64,000 bases of DNA from Hydrogenophaga sp. 2FB (GTDB lineage Bacteria; Pseudomonadota; Gammaproteobacteria; Burkholderiales; Burkholderiaceae_C), in the NCBI RefSeq assembly GCF_005503365.1, contig NZ_SCML01000013.1, positions 55,367-119,366 on the forward strand, in the 5' to 3' direction. Position numbers and translations under genes: made by a program. Below the pieces are notes generated by a model, which searched no databases, was not told the origin of the DNA, and saw only the letters and a list, made by a program, of their open reading frames with translations. This document shows positions 24,998 through 32,374 of the stretch, one piece after another; positions within the stretch are counted from its first letter, which is position 1, and each line of letters starts with the position of its first letter.

Positions 24998-25540
24998 CTA
25001 TTTTGAGGGCACTTCAAAAACCAGGCAGGTTGTTGTGGCATGGGCGTAGAGCTTGCCGTCGGCCCCGACGATGCGGCCCTCGGCGGTGGCCAGCTGGCGC
25101 CCGGCGTGCACCACGGTGCCGATGGCGCGCAGCGGACCGCTCTTGTGGGACGCGGCGCGCACGATGTTCACGCTCAGTTCGGCGGTGGTGTACGCGCGCC
25201 CCGCGGGCATGACGGTGTGCACCGCGCAACCCACGGCCGAGTCCAGCAGCGTGGCGTACCAGCCACCGTGCACGGAGCCCAGCGGGTTGTAGTGCTTGAG
25301 CTGCGGCTGGCCCTGGAAGATGGCGCGGCCTTCGCCGATTTCCACCAGCGAGAAGTCCATCGTGTCGGCGATGTGCGGGTAGGGCAGCTTGCCGTCCAGC
25401 ATGGCCTGCATCTGTTGCATGCCGGTCATCCCGACGATGTCGGCCGGGTTGGCCAGGCCCGCGCCAGCGCCGGCGTTCATGCGCGCCACCACGGCTTCGT
25501 ATTGCGCGTTCCATTGGGCCTGGATCTCTTCGACGGTCAT
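24998..25540 (-). CDS. PaaI-family hotdog thioesterase
   Basis: A 180-residue hotdog-fold protein of the PaaI/YbgC-like acyl-CoA thioesterase group. The catalytic region is [20 protein letters not shown] (HGG motif), followed by [15 protein letters not shown] and the strand [20 protein letters not shown]. The start [10 protein letters not shown] at 25540 has a strong AGGAG upstream, so a longer frame was rejected. The first about 50 residues precede the hotdog domain and are helical. The gene is divergent from marR across a 14-bp palindromic operator, so it is likely MarR-controlled. The acyl-CoA substrate is unknown. Confidence 0.87.
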   Translation of the reverse strand: MTVEEIQAQWNAQYEAVVARMNAGAGAGLANPADIVGMTGMQQMQAMLDGKLPYPHIADTMDFSLVEIGEGRAIFQGQPQLKHYNPLGSVHGGWYATLLDSAVGCAVHTVMPAGRAYTTAELSVNIVRAASHKSGPLRAIGTVVHAGRQLATAEGRIVGADGKLYAHATTTCLVFEVPSK

Positions 25541-25571
25541 GCGAACTCCTTTTTTTCTTGCAGGTGCAATT

Positions 25572-25585
25572 ATTGTAGATACAAT
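25572..25585. promoter_or_regulatory. candidate MarR operator
   Basis: Inverted repeat ATTGTA-GA-TACAAT with perfect 6-bp arms, in the 51-bp spacer between the divergent thioesterase and marR starts. Position and symmetry are those of an autoregulatory MarR site. Confidence 0.7.
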
Positions 25586-25591
25586 CTTTCG

Positions 25592-26056
25592 ATGCCCACT
25601 GACACCCATGCGTCACCCGCCACTCCGGTGGGTTGCACGAACTTCAAACTGCGCCAGCTCACGCGCCGCGTGACGCAGCACTACGACCAGCACCTGGCGG
25701 GCATGGGTTTGAAGATTACGCAGTATTCGCTGCTCACGCACGTGGACCGGCTCGGTCCGCTGGCGCCCGGCGAACTGGCGCGGCGCATGGACATGGGCGC
25801 CTCCACCCTCACGCGCAACCTGCAGCCCATGATCGCCGCCGGTTGGCTGGTGATGGGCGAGGGTGTGGACGCGCGCAGCCGCCTGGTGTCGATCACCGAC
25901 GCCGGGCTGGAGATGCGCCGCCAGGCGCAGCGCCGCTGGAAAGCCGCGCAGGTGGCGTTGAACGACAAGCTGGGCGTGGCCACGGTGGTTGCGCTGCACG
26001 GGCTGCTGGACCAGGGTCTGGCCGCATTCCACGAGGAGGACCTCCATGAATACTGA
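25592..26056 (+). CDS. MarR-family transcriptional regulator
   Basis: A 154-residue winged-helix regulator. The DNA-binding region is about residues 50-95: LAPGELARRMDMGASTLTRNLQPMI carries the recognition helix, and the wing is DARSRLVSITDAG. The N terminus FKLRQLTRRVTQHYDQHLA is the usual dimerisation helix. The start lies just 7 bp beyond the palindrome it probably binds. Its 3' end overlaps the MFS gene by 11 bp, so the regulator and transporter are co-expressed. The inducer is unknown but may be a substrate of the MFS protein or the thioesterase. Confidence 0.9.
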   Translation: MPTDTHASPATPVGCTNFKLRQLTRRVTQHYDQHLAGMGLKITQYSLLTHVDRLGPLAPGELARRMDMGASTLTRNLQPMIAAGWLVMGEGVDARSRLVSITDAGLEMRRQAQRRWKAAQVALNDKLGVATVVALHGLLDQGLAAFHEEDLHEY

Positions 26057-27281
26057 CAAGCCAGGCCGTGTGCCCTATGTGTGGTGGATCGTGCTGCTGG
26101 CCGCGGCCGGCACCTTTGCGCTGAGCATGGGCACGCGCCAGACCATGGGTTTCTTTCTCTCGCCGCTGAACACCGCCACCGGGCTCGGGGTGGGCAGCAT
26201 CAGCCTGGCGTTCGCCTTCGGCCAGCTCTGGTGGGGGCTCACGCAACCGTTCGCGGGCGCGATCGCCGACCGCATCGGCGCGGGCCGCGTGTTGCTCGTG
26301 GGCTTGATGCTGGTGGCCTTGGGCACCTACATCACGCCGCTCATGACCACGACGTGGGGCTTGATCATCGCCATCGGCGTGCTCTCGGCCGGTGGTGCGG
26401 GCATGGCCGGGCCTTCGGTGCTGATGGCCGCCACCGCGCGCCTGATGCCCGCGGAACGCCGCGGCATGGCGACCGGCATCGTGAACGCGGGCGGTTCGTT
26501 CGGCCAGTTCGTCATGGCGCCCGTGGCGGCCGCGCTCACGCTGGGTCTGGGCTGGGCGGGTGCGATGCAGGCGCTGGGCCTGATCGTGCTGCTGGCCTTG
26601 CCCGCCGCCTGGGTGTTGCGCGGCCCCGGGCCCGCGGCCACCGCCAGCGCGGCAGCGCCCGCCGCGGTGGCCTTGCCCGCCCGCGAGGCGATTCGCAAGG
26701 CCCTGAGCAACCCGAGCTACTTGCTGTTGTCGGCGGGCTTTTTCGTCTGCGGGTTTCACGTTGCCTTCCTGGCCACGCACTTGCCCGGCGTGGTGGCCGC
26801 GTGCGGCCTGCCGGCGCCGGTGGGTGCGTGGGCGCTGGGCATCATCGGCCTCTTCAACATCGTGGGCAGCCTGGCCATGGGCTGGGCCGTGGGGCGCTGG
26901 CGCATGAAGTCGCTGCTCTCGCTGGTGTACGCCTCGCGCGCGTTGGCGGTGCTGGTGTTCCTGCTCGCGCCCAAGACCGAAGCGGTGTTGCTGGTTTTCG
27001 CCGCCGTGATGGGCCTGACCTTCCTCTCCACCGTGCCGCCCACGGTGGGCCTGGTGGCCAAGTTCTTCGGCACCGGCAACATGGCGATGCTGTTCGGTAT
27101 CGTGATGCTCGCGCACCAGGTGGGTGGTTTCCTGGGTGCCTGGCTCGGGGGTTATGTGTTCGAGGCGACGGGCAGCTACGACTGGGTCTGGTACATCGAC
27201 ATCGTGCTGGCCGTGGGCGCCGCGTTGATCCACCTGCCGATCCGCGAGGCGGTGGTGTTGCGGTCCCGCGCCGCCGCGTGA
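26046..27281 (+). CDS. MFS transporter
   Basis: A 411-residue inner-membrane protein with about 12 hydrophobic segments, of the oxalate/formate antiporter-like and monocarboxylate-type MFS group. Signature-like loops are GAIADRIGAGRVLLVG between segments 2 and 3 (DRxGxxR type) and MGWAVGRWRMKSLL between segments 8 and 9. The start overlaps marR and has GGAGG upstream. Coupling to MarR suggests that expression is ligand-induced. Direction of transport and substrate cannot be told from sequence. Confidence 0.9.
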   Translation: MNTDKPGRVPYVWWIVLLAAAGTFALSMGTRQTMGFFLSPLNTATGLGVGSISLAFAFGQLWWGLTQPFAGAIADRIGAGRVLLVGLMLVALGTYITPLMTTTWGLIIAIGVLSAGGAGMAGPSVLMAATARLMPAERRGMATGIVNAGGSFGQFVMAPVAAALTLGLGWAGAMQALGLIVLLALPAAWVLRGPGPAATASAAAPAAVALPAREAIRKALSNPSYLLLSAGFFVCGFHVAFLATHLPGVVAACGLPAPVGAWALGIIGLFNIVGSLAMGWAVGRWRMKSLLSLVYASRALAVLVFLLAPKTEAVLLVFAAVMGLTFLSTVPPTVGLVAKFFGTGNMAMLFGIVMLAHQVGGFLGAWLGGYVFEATGSYDWVWYIDIVLAVGAALIHLPIREAVVLRSRAAA

Positions 27282-27294
27282 GGCCCGGTATTTT

Positions 27295-28083
27295 TCAGAC
27301 CGGCACGGTGTAGTTCAGCGTCATGCGCCCGCCGTCCACGGTGACGATTTCGCCGGTGACGTAGCTGGCCGCGTCGCTCGCGAGCCAGGCCACCACGTCG
27401 GCGATCTCGGCCGGCTCGCCCAGGCGTTTCATGGGCGTGCGGCTGAGGATCTTGTGGCGCGCTTCGTCGCTGGTGAGCACGGCTTGCGCCGCGAGTTCGG
27501 TGGCGATGGTGCCCGGCGCCACCGCGTTCACGCGGATGCCCTTGTCGGCCAGGGACAAGGCCATCACGCGCGTGAGCTGGTTGATGCCGCCCTTGCTCAC
27601 GTTGTAGCTGGCGATGTTGGGAATGGCGAGCACGCCGTTGACCGAACTCATGTTGACGATGTTGCCGCTGCCGGCCTGCGCCATGGCGCGCGCCACCGCC
27701 TGGCCCATGAGGAACGCGCCTTTGAGGTTGACGCGCAGCACCGCGTCGAAGTCGTCTTCGGTGATGTCGAGGAAGTCGGCGGCCTTGAAGATGCCGGCGT
27801 TGTTGACCAGCACGTCGATGCGGCCGTGCGCGCCCACGGTTCTCTCGACCACCTCGTCGACGTCGAGCTTGTCGCCGACGTCGCAATGCACATACGACGC
27901 GCCGATCTCGCGCGCCAGGGCGCGGCCCGCGATGTCGGCCACATCGGCGATCACGACCTTGGCTTCTTCGCGCGCGAAGCGGCGGGCGCAGGCTTCGCCG
28001 ATGCCTTGCGCGCCACCGGTGACGATGACGACACGGCCCTGGTGGCCGAAATGCACGGGGGAGGAAGGGGCGTTGGTGTTCAT
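27295..28083 (-). CDS. short-chain dehydrogenase/reductase (FabG-like)
   Basis: A 262-residue classical SDR. The cofactor motif is VVIVTGGAQGIGEACARRF (TGxxxGxG) at about residues 18-36; an acidic residue after the second strand (VVIADVAD) suggests NAD preference. NNAG is present in VLVNNAGIFKAADF, and the catalytic Ser and Tyr-x-x-x-Lys are in VNMSSVNG and YNVSKGGIN. The C-terminal VTGEIVTVDGGRMT is the family end. Closest types are 3-oxoacyl-ACP reductase-like or 2,3-dihydrodiol dehydrogenase-like SDRs of unknown substrate. Convergent with the MFS gene; no operon partner. Confidence 0.9.
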   Translation of the reverse strand: MNTNAPSSPVHFGHQGRVVIVTGGAQGIGEACARRFAREEAKVVIADVADIAGRALAREIGASYVHCDVGDKLDVDEVVERTVGAHGRIDVLVNNAGIFKAADFLDITEDDFDAVLRVNLKGAFLMGQAVARAMAQAGSGNIVNMSSVNGVLAIPNIASYNVSKGGINQLTRVMALSLADKGIRVNAVAPGTIATELAAQAVLTSDEARHKILSRTPMKRLGEPAEIADVVAWLASDAASYVTGEIVTVDGGRMTLNYTVPV

Positions 28084-28117
28084 GGGGACATCCTAACGAT
28101 GGGCTTCGGTGCGGGCA

Positions 28118-29092
28118 TCAGCGAGGGCCGCGGTTCTCGAGCAGCGGCAGCAGCTGGTCGTGGCCGGCCTGTTGCGCGATGTCGGCGGCGCGCTGGCCGT
28201 TGGCGTCGGTGCGTTGCGGGTCCGCGCCGGCATCGAGCAGCAGGCGCACGAGGGTGGCGTCGCCGCGTTGCGCGGCGAGCATGAGGGCGGTGCGGCGCTG
28301 GGCGTCGGTGGTGTTCACGTCGGCGCCTTGCGCGAGCGCGGCACGCACCTCGGCCAGCGCGCCGCGCGCGGCTGCTGCCAGCAAGGCGGTGTTGGGTGGC
28401 GGGGCCATCGCAGGTGGGGTTGCGCGGCGCGGCGACGACAGGGCGGCCGGCGCTTCCTCGCGTGCCAGACCCCGCGCGCGCGGCAGGGCGGCGTCGGGCG
28501 CCGACTCGGCCGAGCGGGTGGCCTGCTCTTGCGGTGCGGGCGCCGGGCGTGGAGGGGACTCCTCCGGTGACGTGGGCACAGGCGCTGCAGCGGGGGGTGG
28601 TGCGGGATTGGGGTCGGGCGTGTACGCGGGTGGCGCTGGTGGTGCGGTGCGGGGCACTGCTGTGGGTGGCTGCGCGGGCGGTGGCGCTTCGCGCAGGCCG
28701 GTGGTTGCGCCGGGCTCGGGCGTTTGCGGTTGCGTTGGTGCTGGTGCTGGTGCTGGTGTTGGTGCTGGTGCTGATTCCGATGCGGGTGCGGCTTCGCGTT
28801 GCGGTGCCATGGGCTTGGGGCTGAGCGCGGTCTCGCGTTCATCGGTCGTGCCACGGTCGAACTGCAAGACCACCAGCGTGGCCAGGCCGAGCACCGCGAG
28901 GCCACCGAGCGCGCGCCAACGCCAGGCGCTGTCGTTCGCCGCGCGCGGTCGCCCAGCGCCGGGCGCGCGCCGGGCTTCGGCGGCGGCGCGTGCGTGCGCC
29001 AACACCTTGTCGCGCAAGGCCGGGTCGGGTCTTGAGGTGTCCAGCGCATTGGCTTCTTCGTAGCGTTTGAGCAGCGGGTCGTCGGGCTTCAT
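28118..29092 (-). CDS. membrane protein with anti-sigma layout and C-terminal ankyrin repeats
   Basis: A 324-residue protein that starts MKPDDPLLKRYEEANAL and has a cytosolic N-terminal part (1-58), one membrane segment (about 61-78, ALGGLAVLGLATLVVLQF), a long Pro/Ala-rich linker (about 90-230) and two to three ankyrin repeats (about 233-324, including ADVNTTDAQRRTALMLAAQR and LLLDAGADPQRTDANGQRAA). Its start overlaps the stop of the ECF sigma gene (ATGA), the usual place of an anti-sigma factor, and the topology fits one. No zinc-binding HxxxCxxC motif is present. An anti-sigma role with ankyrin repeats as periplasmic sensor is inference. A hexanucleotide repeat encodes part of the linker. 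Confidence 0.75.
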   Translation of the reverse strand: MKPDDPLLKRYEEANALDTSRPDPALRDKVLAHARAAAEARRAPGAGRPRAANDSAWRWRALGGLAVLGLATLVVLQFDRGTTDERETALSPKPMAPQREAAPASESAPAPTPAPAPAPTQPQTPEPGATTGLREAPPPAQPPTAVPRTAPPAPPAYTPDPNPAPPPAAAPVPTSPEESPPRPAPAPQEQATRSAESAPDAALPRARGLAREEAPAALSSPRRATPPAMAPPPNTALLAAAARGALAEVRAALAQGADVNTTDAQRRTALMLAAQRGDATLVRLLLDAGADPQRTDANGQRAADIAQQAGHDQLLPLLENRGPR

Positions 29093-29664
29093 GCGAAGGC
29101 CTCCAGGGTGTGGCGCAGGCGTTCGCGCGCGTAGCGCAGACGGCTCTTGACGGTCTCGGCGCTCACGCCGGTGGTCTGCGCGATCTCGGCCAGGCTGAGG
29201 CCGGCTTCCGCTTGCAACAGGAAGGCTTCGCGCTGCGGCAAGGGCAGGGCCGCGAGCGCGTCGAGCAGCGCCTGTGCCTGTTCGCGCGATTGCAGTTGCC
29301 GCACCGGGCCAAAGCCCGAATCGGCGGCGAGTGTGTCGGCCAGCGCCGCGCCGTCTTCGGTGTCGGCGTCCAGGCTGGTGTGGTTCTTGTGCGTGCGCCA
29401 GTGGTCCACCATTCGGTGGTGGGCGAGGGTGAAGAGCCAGGTGCGAAAGCGCGCACGCGGTTCGTAGTTCGGGGCTTGTCGCACGAGGGAAAACCACACG
29501 TCCTGCACCAGATCGTCGGCCAGCGCGGGGTTGTGCACGCTGCGCTGCACGAAGCGCCACACGGAGAGGGCGTGGCGGTCGTACAGGGTTTCGAAGGCGT
29601 GCGCGTCGCCGGCCGCAAAGGCCTGCATCAGCATCTCGTCGGTCGGCACGGCCTCATCGGTCAT
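29089..29664 (-). CDS. ECF-type RNA polymerase sigma factor
   Basis: A 191-residue sigma-70 family factor with regions 2 and 4 only. Region 2 covers about residues 20-90: YDRHALSVWRFVQRSV, ALADDLVQDVWFSL (the core-binding DxxQ-type helix) and RFRTWLFTLAHHRMVDHWR. Region 4 covers about 130-185: ALPLPQREAFLLQAEAGLSL then EIAQTTGVSAETVKSRLRYA, the -35 reading helix. The start MTDEAVPTDEM at 29664 is preferred. It is between a secreted-protein gene 23 bp upstream and the ankyrin membrane protein that overlaps its stop. Its regulon is unknown; autoregulation is likely for ECF systems. Confidence 0.93.
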   Translation of the reverse strand: MTDEAVPTDEMLMQAFAAGDAHAFETLYDRHALSVWRFVQRSVHNPALADDLVQDVWFSLVRQAPNYEPRARFRTWLFTLAHHRMVDHWRTHKNHTSLDADTEDGAALADTLAADSGFGPVRQLQSREQAQALLDALAALPLPQREAFLLQAEAGLSLAEIAQTTGVSAETVKSRLRYARERLRHTLEAFA

Positions 29665-29687
29665 GCCGGAGATTATGTTGGGTTCGT

Positions 29688-30551
29688 TCAGGACGGGTCG
29701 GGCGCGTACCCGGGCTGCACCGCCCCAGGAAACGGGTTTGGCCGTGGCGGCACCGCTTGCGTCGGAATGATGCCCATCGCGATGAGGTTCTCGCGGCTGT
29801 CGTAGCGGATGCGGATGAGTTCGTCGGGCCGCTCGCTGCGCCGCTCGAACGTGGTGTGGGTGATGGGTGCGTTCTCGCGCGCGCCGTGCCCGGTGCCCAG
29901 GCGCGGCGCCGGCATGGGCGCGGCCGGTGCCATGCGGCGCGCGGCCAGCGACTCGGCGCGCTCGCGTGGCGCTTCGCTGTTGCCGGCTTGCGCTTCGGCG
30001 CTCGCGTCCGCCGCGCTGGAAGGCGATGACGATCGGCTTTCCTCGCGCAGCGAAGGCCACGGCGTCACGGCCGGAGGCGGCGGTGGCAGGGGCTTCTCAC
30101 GGAACACGGCCACGCCGATCACGCCCACGTGCGCGGGGCGCCCGGTGCGCTCGGCGTACGACGCGCTCGACGCGGTGAAGTGAAAGGCGGCCACCTCGGC
30201 ATCGCTCTTGCGCCAGCCCGTGATGGCGTGTTGCTGCCATGGCGAGAGCACGTAGCCAGTCTGCTGCCAGGCGGCGGTCTCGCCGGAGATCACGTTCACA
30301 CCATCGACCGAGATCACGCCCAGCACACGGCCGGCGGTCGCGTTGCGCACCGACACCGCATAGCGCGCGCCGGGTCGCCCGGCCACCCAGTGTTCGCCGC
30401 GGTGGCTGTAGACCGTGAGCGTCTCGCCGCTGTCGCGGTCGATGACCTGGAGGTCGGCGAGGCGGCCCACGGCGTGGGCGGGCAGCGCGGCCAGCGCAGC
30501 GAGCGCGGCGGTGGCTGCCAGGGCGGAACGAAAGAAGCGAACGGGTTTCAT
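29688..30551 (-). CDS. secreted protein of unknown function in sigma-factor operon
   Basis: Not recognised. The 287-residue product has a signal peptide (residues 1-27, ending ALPAHA), a folded part of about 120 residues starting VGRLADLQVIDRDSGETLTV with AGRPGARYAVSVRN and NVISGETAAW, and a Pro/Ser/Ala-rich C-terminal part from about residue 150 (PLPPPPPAVTPWP). It ends with DELIRIRYDSRENLIAMGII and a proline-rich tail. The start follows GGAG by 6 nt. It heads the operon with the ECF sigma factor and ankyrin protein, so it is probably an envelope protein whose state or stress is sensed, or a target of the system. Two similar-looking halves (envelope part plus low-complexity tail) match no family I can name. 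Confidence 0.7.
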   Translation of the reverse strand: MKPVRFFRSALAATAALAALAALPAHAVGRLADLQVIDRDSGETLTVYSHRGEHWVAGRPGARYAVSVRNATAGRVLGVISVDGVNVISGETAAWQQTGYVLSPWQQHAITGWRKSDAEVAAFHFTASSASYAERTGRPAHVGVIGVAVFREKPLPPPPPAVTPWPSLREESRSSSPSSAADASAEAQAGNSEAPRERAESLAARRMAPAAPMPAPRLGTGHGARENAPITHTTFERRSERPDELIRIRYDSRENLIAMGIIPTQAVPPRPNPFPGAVQPGYAPDPS

Positions 30552-30643
30552 GCGGGCTCCGAAAAAGTGGATGGAGCCTGTTGAAACGAATGGCGGCCCC
30601 GAAAGGGGTCAACGCTGCGCCGACTTTTGTGTAACTGTGTGCG

Positions 30644-31576
30644 TCAGCAGGTGCTGCAGGTGGCGAGCGCGCTCTCCACGCGCGCGCGGGTCTGCTCGAT
30701 CAGGTAGTCCAGGAACACCTCGGTGCGCCGCGGCATGAATTTGCGGCTGGGCAGGGCGGCGTACATCGTGAGGCGGTCGGTGATCCACGGGTTGAGCACG
30801 CGCACCAGGTCGCCGTTCTGGATGAAGGGCGCGGCCAGTTCGATCGTGGTAGCGGTGATGCCCGCGCCGTCGAGCGCGGCGTGCAGCAGCGTGTCGGTGT
30901 GGTTGGCCCACAGCACAGGTTGCACCTCGATGTCGACGGCGCGCGCTTCGTCGGTCTCGTGCAGCAGGCGCCACCGGTTGCTGCGCCCGGCCGCCGGTTT
31001 GATGCGCAGGCAGTCGTGCTGCGCCAGGTCTTCGGGCCGCGCAGGCGTGCCCCGGCGCTTGAGGTATGTGGGCGATGCCAGCAGCACGGTGACGCTGGAG
31101 AGCACCTTGCGCGCGATCACGTTGGCGTCGAACGAGGTCTGGGCGCCCATGAGCGTGATGTCATAGTCCTCGATCGGCGGCTCGCGGGGCGAGTCGACGT
31201 CGATGTCGAGCAGGATCTTCGGGTACTTCTGCCGAAAGCCGCTGACCAGGGGCGCGAGCACGTGCGTGGCCAGCACCGGCGGCGCCAGCAGGCGCAGCAC
31301 GCCCGCGAGCTCGCTGGTTTTGGAGCTCACCAGCGCATGGGCCTCATCGAGTTCCTGCAGGATCACGCGCACCCGATCCAGGTAACTCTCGCCCGCGTCG
31401 GTGAGCGAAACGCGGCGGGTCGTGCGGTGCAGCAGGCGCGTGCCCAGGTGGTCTTCCAGATCGGCCACCAGCCGCGTGACCACCGCGGGTGACATGTCCA
31501 GCGCGCGCGCCGCGGCCGCAAATCCCCCTTCGTCGATCACTTTCTGGAAAGCGCGCATCGAGGCAAGACGGTCCAT
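30644..31576 (-). CDS. LysR-family transcriptional regulator
   Basis: A 310-residue LysR regulator. The N-terminal helix-turn-helix is MDRLASMRAFQKVIDEGGFA through ARALDMSPAVVTRLVADLED and LGTRLLHRTTRRVSLTDAG (residues 1-65); a co-inducer domain of the PBP2 CrgA-like type follows, with LRLLAPPVLATHVLAPLV and ITATTIELAAPFI. The gene is divergent from the DUF4148 gene across 216 bp. LysR proteins commonly control the divergent neighbour, but no TN11A pair was located with confidence. The effector is unknown. Confidence 0.93.
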   Translation of the reverse strand: MDRLASMRAFQKVIDEGGFAAAARALDMSPAVVTRLVADLEDHLGTRLLHRTTRRVSLTDAGESYLDRVRVILQELDEAHALVSSKTSELAGVLRLLAPPVLATHVLAPLVSGFRQKYPKILLDIDVDSPREPPIEDYDITLMGAQTSFDANVIARKVLSSVTVLLASPTYLKRRGTPARPEDLAQHDCLRIKPAAGRSNRWRLLHETDEARAVDIEVQPVLWANHTDTLLHAALDGAGITATTIELAAPFIQNGDLVRVLNPWITDRLTMYAALPSRKFMPRRTEVFLDYLIEQTRARVESALATCSTC

Positions 31577-31792
31577 GAAAAAGGCTCCTTATATAGGGTC
31601 TTCCCTAGTAAAAACAGTTTGATTATTGCTGATTTGGCAATGTGATGATGGCTTTATGGGTATTTGTATTCCTATTCAGAAACTTTACAGTACACCCCAT
31701 CGATGCACGCAAACCTTCCGCAGAGGCATCGAAGCCGGCCAGACCGCACAACGGACCGACCGGCATGTTCAACCCTCCAAAAAGGAACTGTC

Positions 31793-32374
31793 ATGAAAAC
31801 CCGTCTGTCTGTTGTTGCACTCGCTCTCTCCTCCCTCGTTGCCGGCCACGCTCTGGCTGCCGATGTTTCCGTGGGCAAAACCCGCGACGAAGTGCGCGCC
31901 GAACTGGCCCAGGCCATCCGCAGCGGCGACATGATCGCCGACGGCGCGACCGGTCAGCGCTACAACGAAATCGCGCCCCAGCTGTACGCCCAGCCTCAAG
32001 CCGTGGTGGCATCCAAGAGCCGCGCCGACGTGAAGGCCGAGCGTGACGCCGCCATCCGCAACGGTGACCTGATCGCCGACGGCGCAACCGGCCAACGCTA
32101 CAACCAGATTGCACCCGCTCAGTACGCCGCTGTTCGCGCTGCTGATGCTTCCACCGTGGCCGCCGCGCCTGCCGTGGGCAAGACCCGCGCCGAAGTGAAG
32201 GCCGAACTGGCCGAAGCCATTCGCACCGGTGACATGATCGCCGACGGCGCGACCGGCGCGAAGTACAACGAGCTGTATCCCAACCGCTATGCGCAGCCTG
32301 TGATGGCCCAGGGCAAGACGCGCGAAGAAGTTCGCGCCGAGCTGGTCGAATCGAACCGCAAGACCGGCGGCTAA
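31793..32374 (+). CDS. secreted DUF4148 protein with tandem repeats
   Basis: A 193-residue exported protein. Signal peptide residues 1-23 (LALSSLVAGHALA-A). The rest is three tandem 40-residue DUF4148 units at 28-67, 74-113 and 129-168, each built as [GS]KxRx[ED]V[RK]AE...AIR.GD[ML]IADGATG..YN, plus a half unit at 174-193 (GKTREEVRAELVESNRKTGG). DUF4148 proteins usually carry one unit and are common in Burkholderiales; their function is unknown. AAGGAAC lies before the ATG. It ends tail to tail with the sensor kinase gene, overlapping by 4 bp. Possibly controlled by the divergent LysR. Confidence 0.9.
   Translation: MKTRLSVVALALSSLVAGHALAADVSVGKTRDEVRAELAQAIRSGDMIADGATGQRYNEIAPQLYAQPQAVVASKSRADVKAERDAAIRNGDLIADGATGQRYNQIAPAQYAAVRAADASTVAAAPAVGKTRAEVKAELAEAIRTGDMIADGATGAKYNELYPNRYAQPVMAQGKTREEVRAELVESNRKTGG

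Noticed and set aside
28737..28772. Short tandem array resembling a CRISPR or VNTR
   Set aside because: Units are 6 bp without spacers and code for an Ala-Pro linker, so it is only a coding microsatellite.
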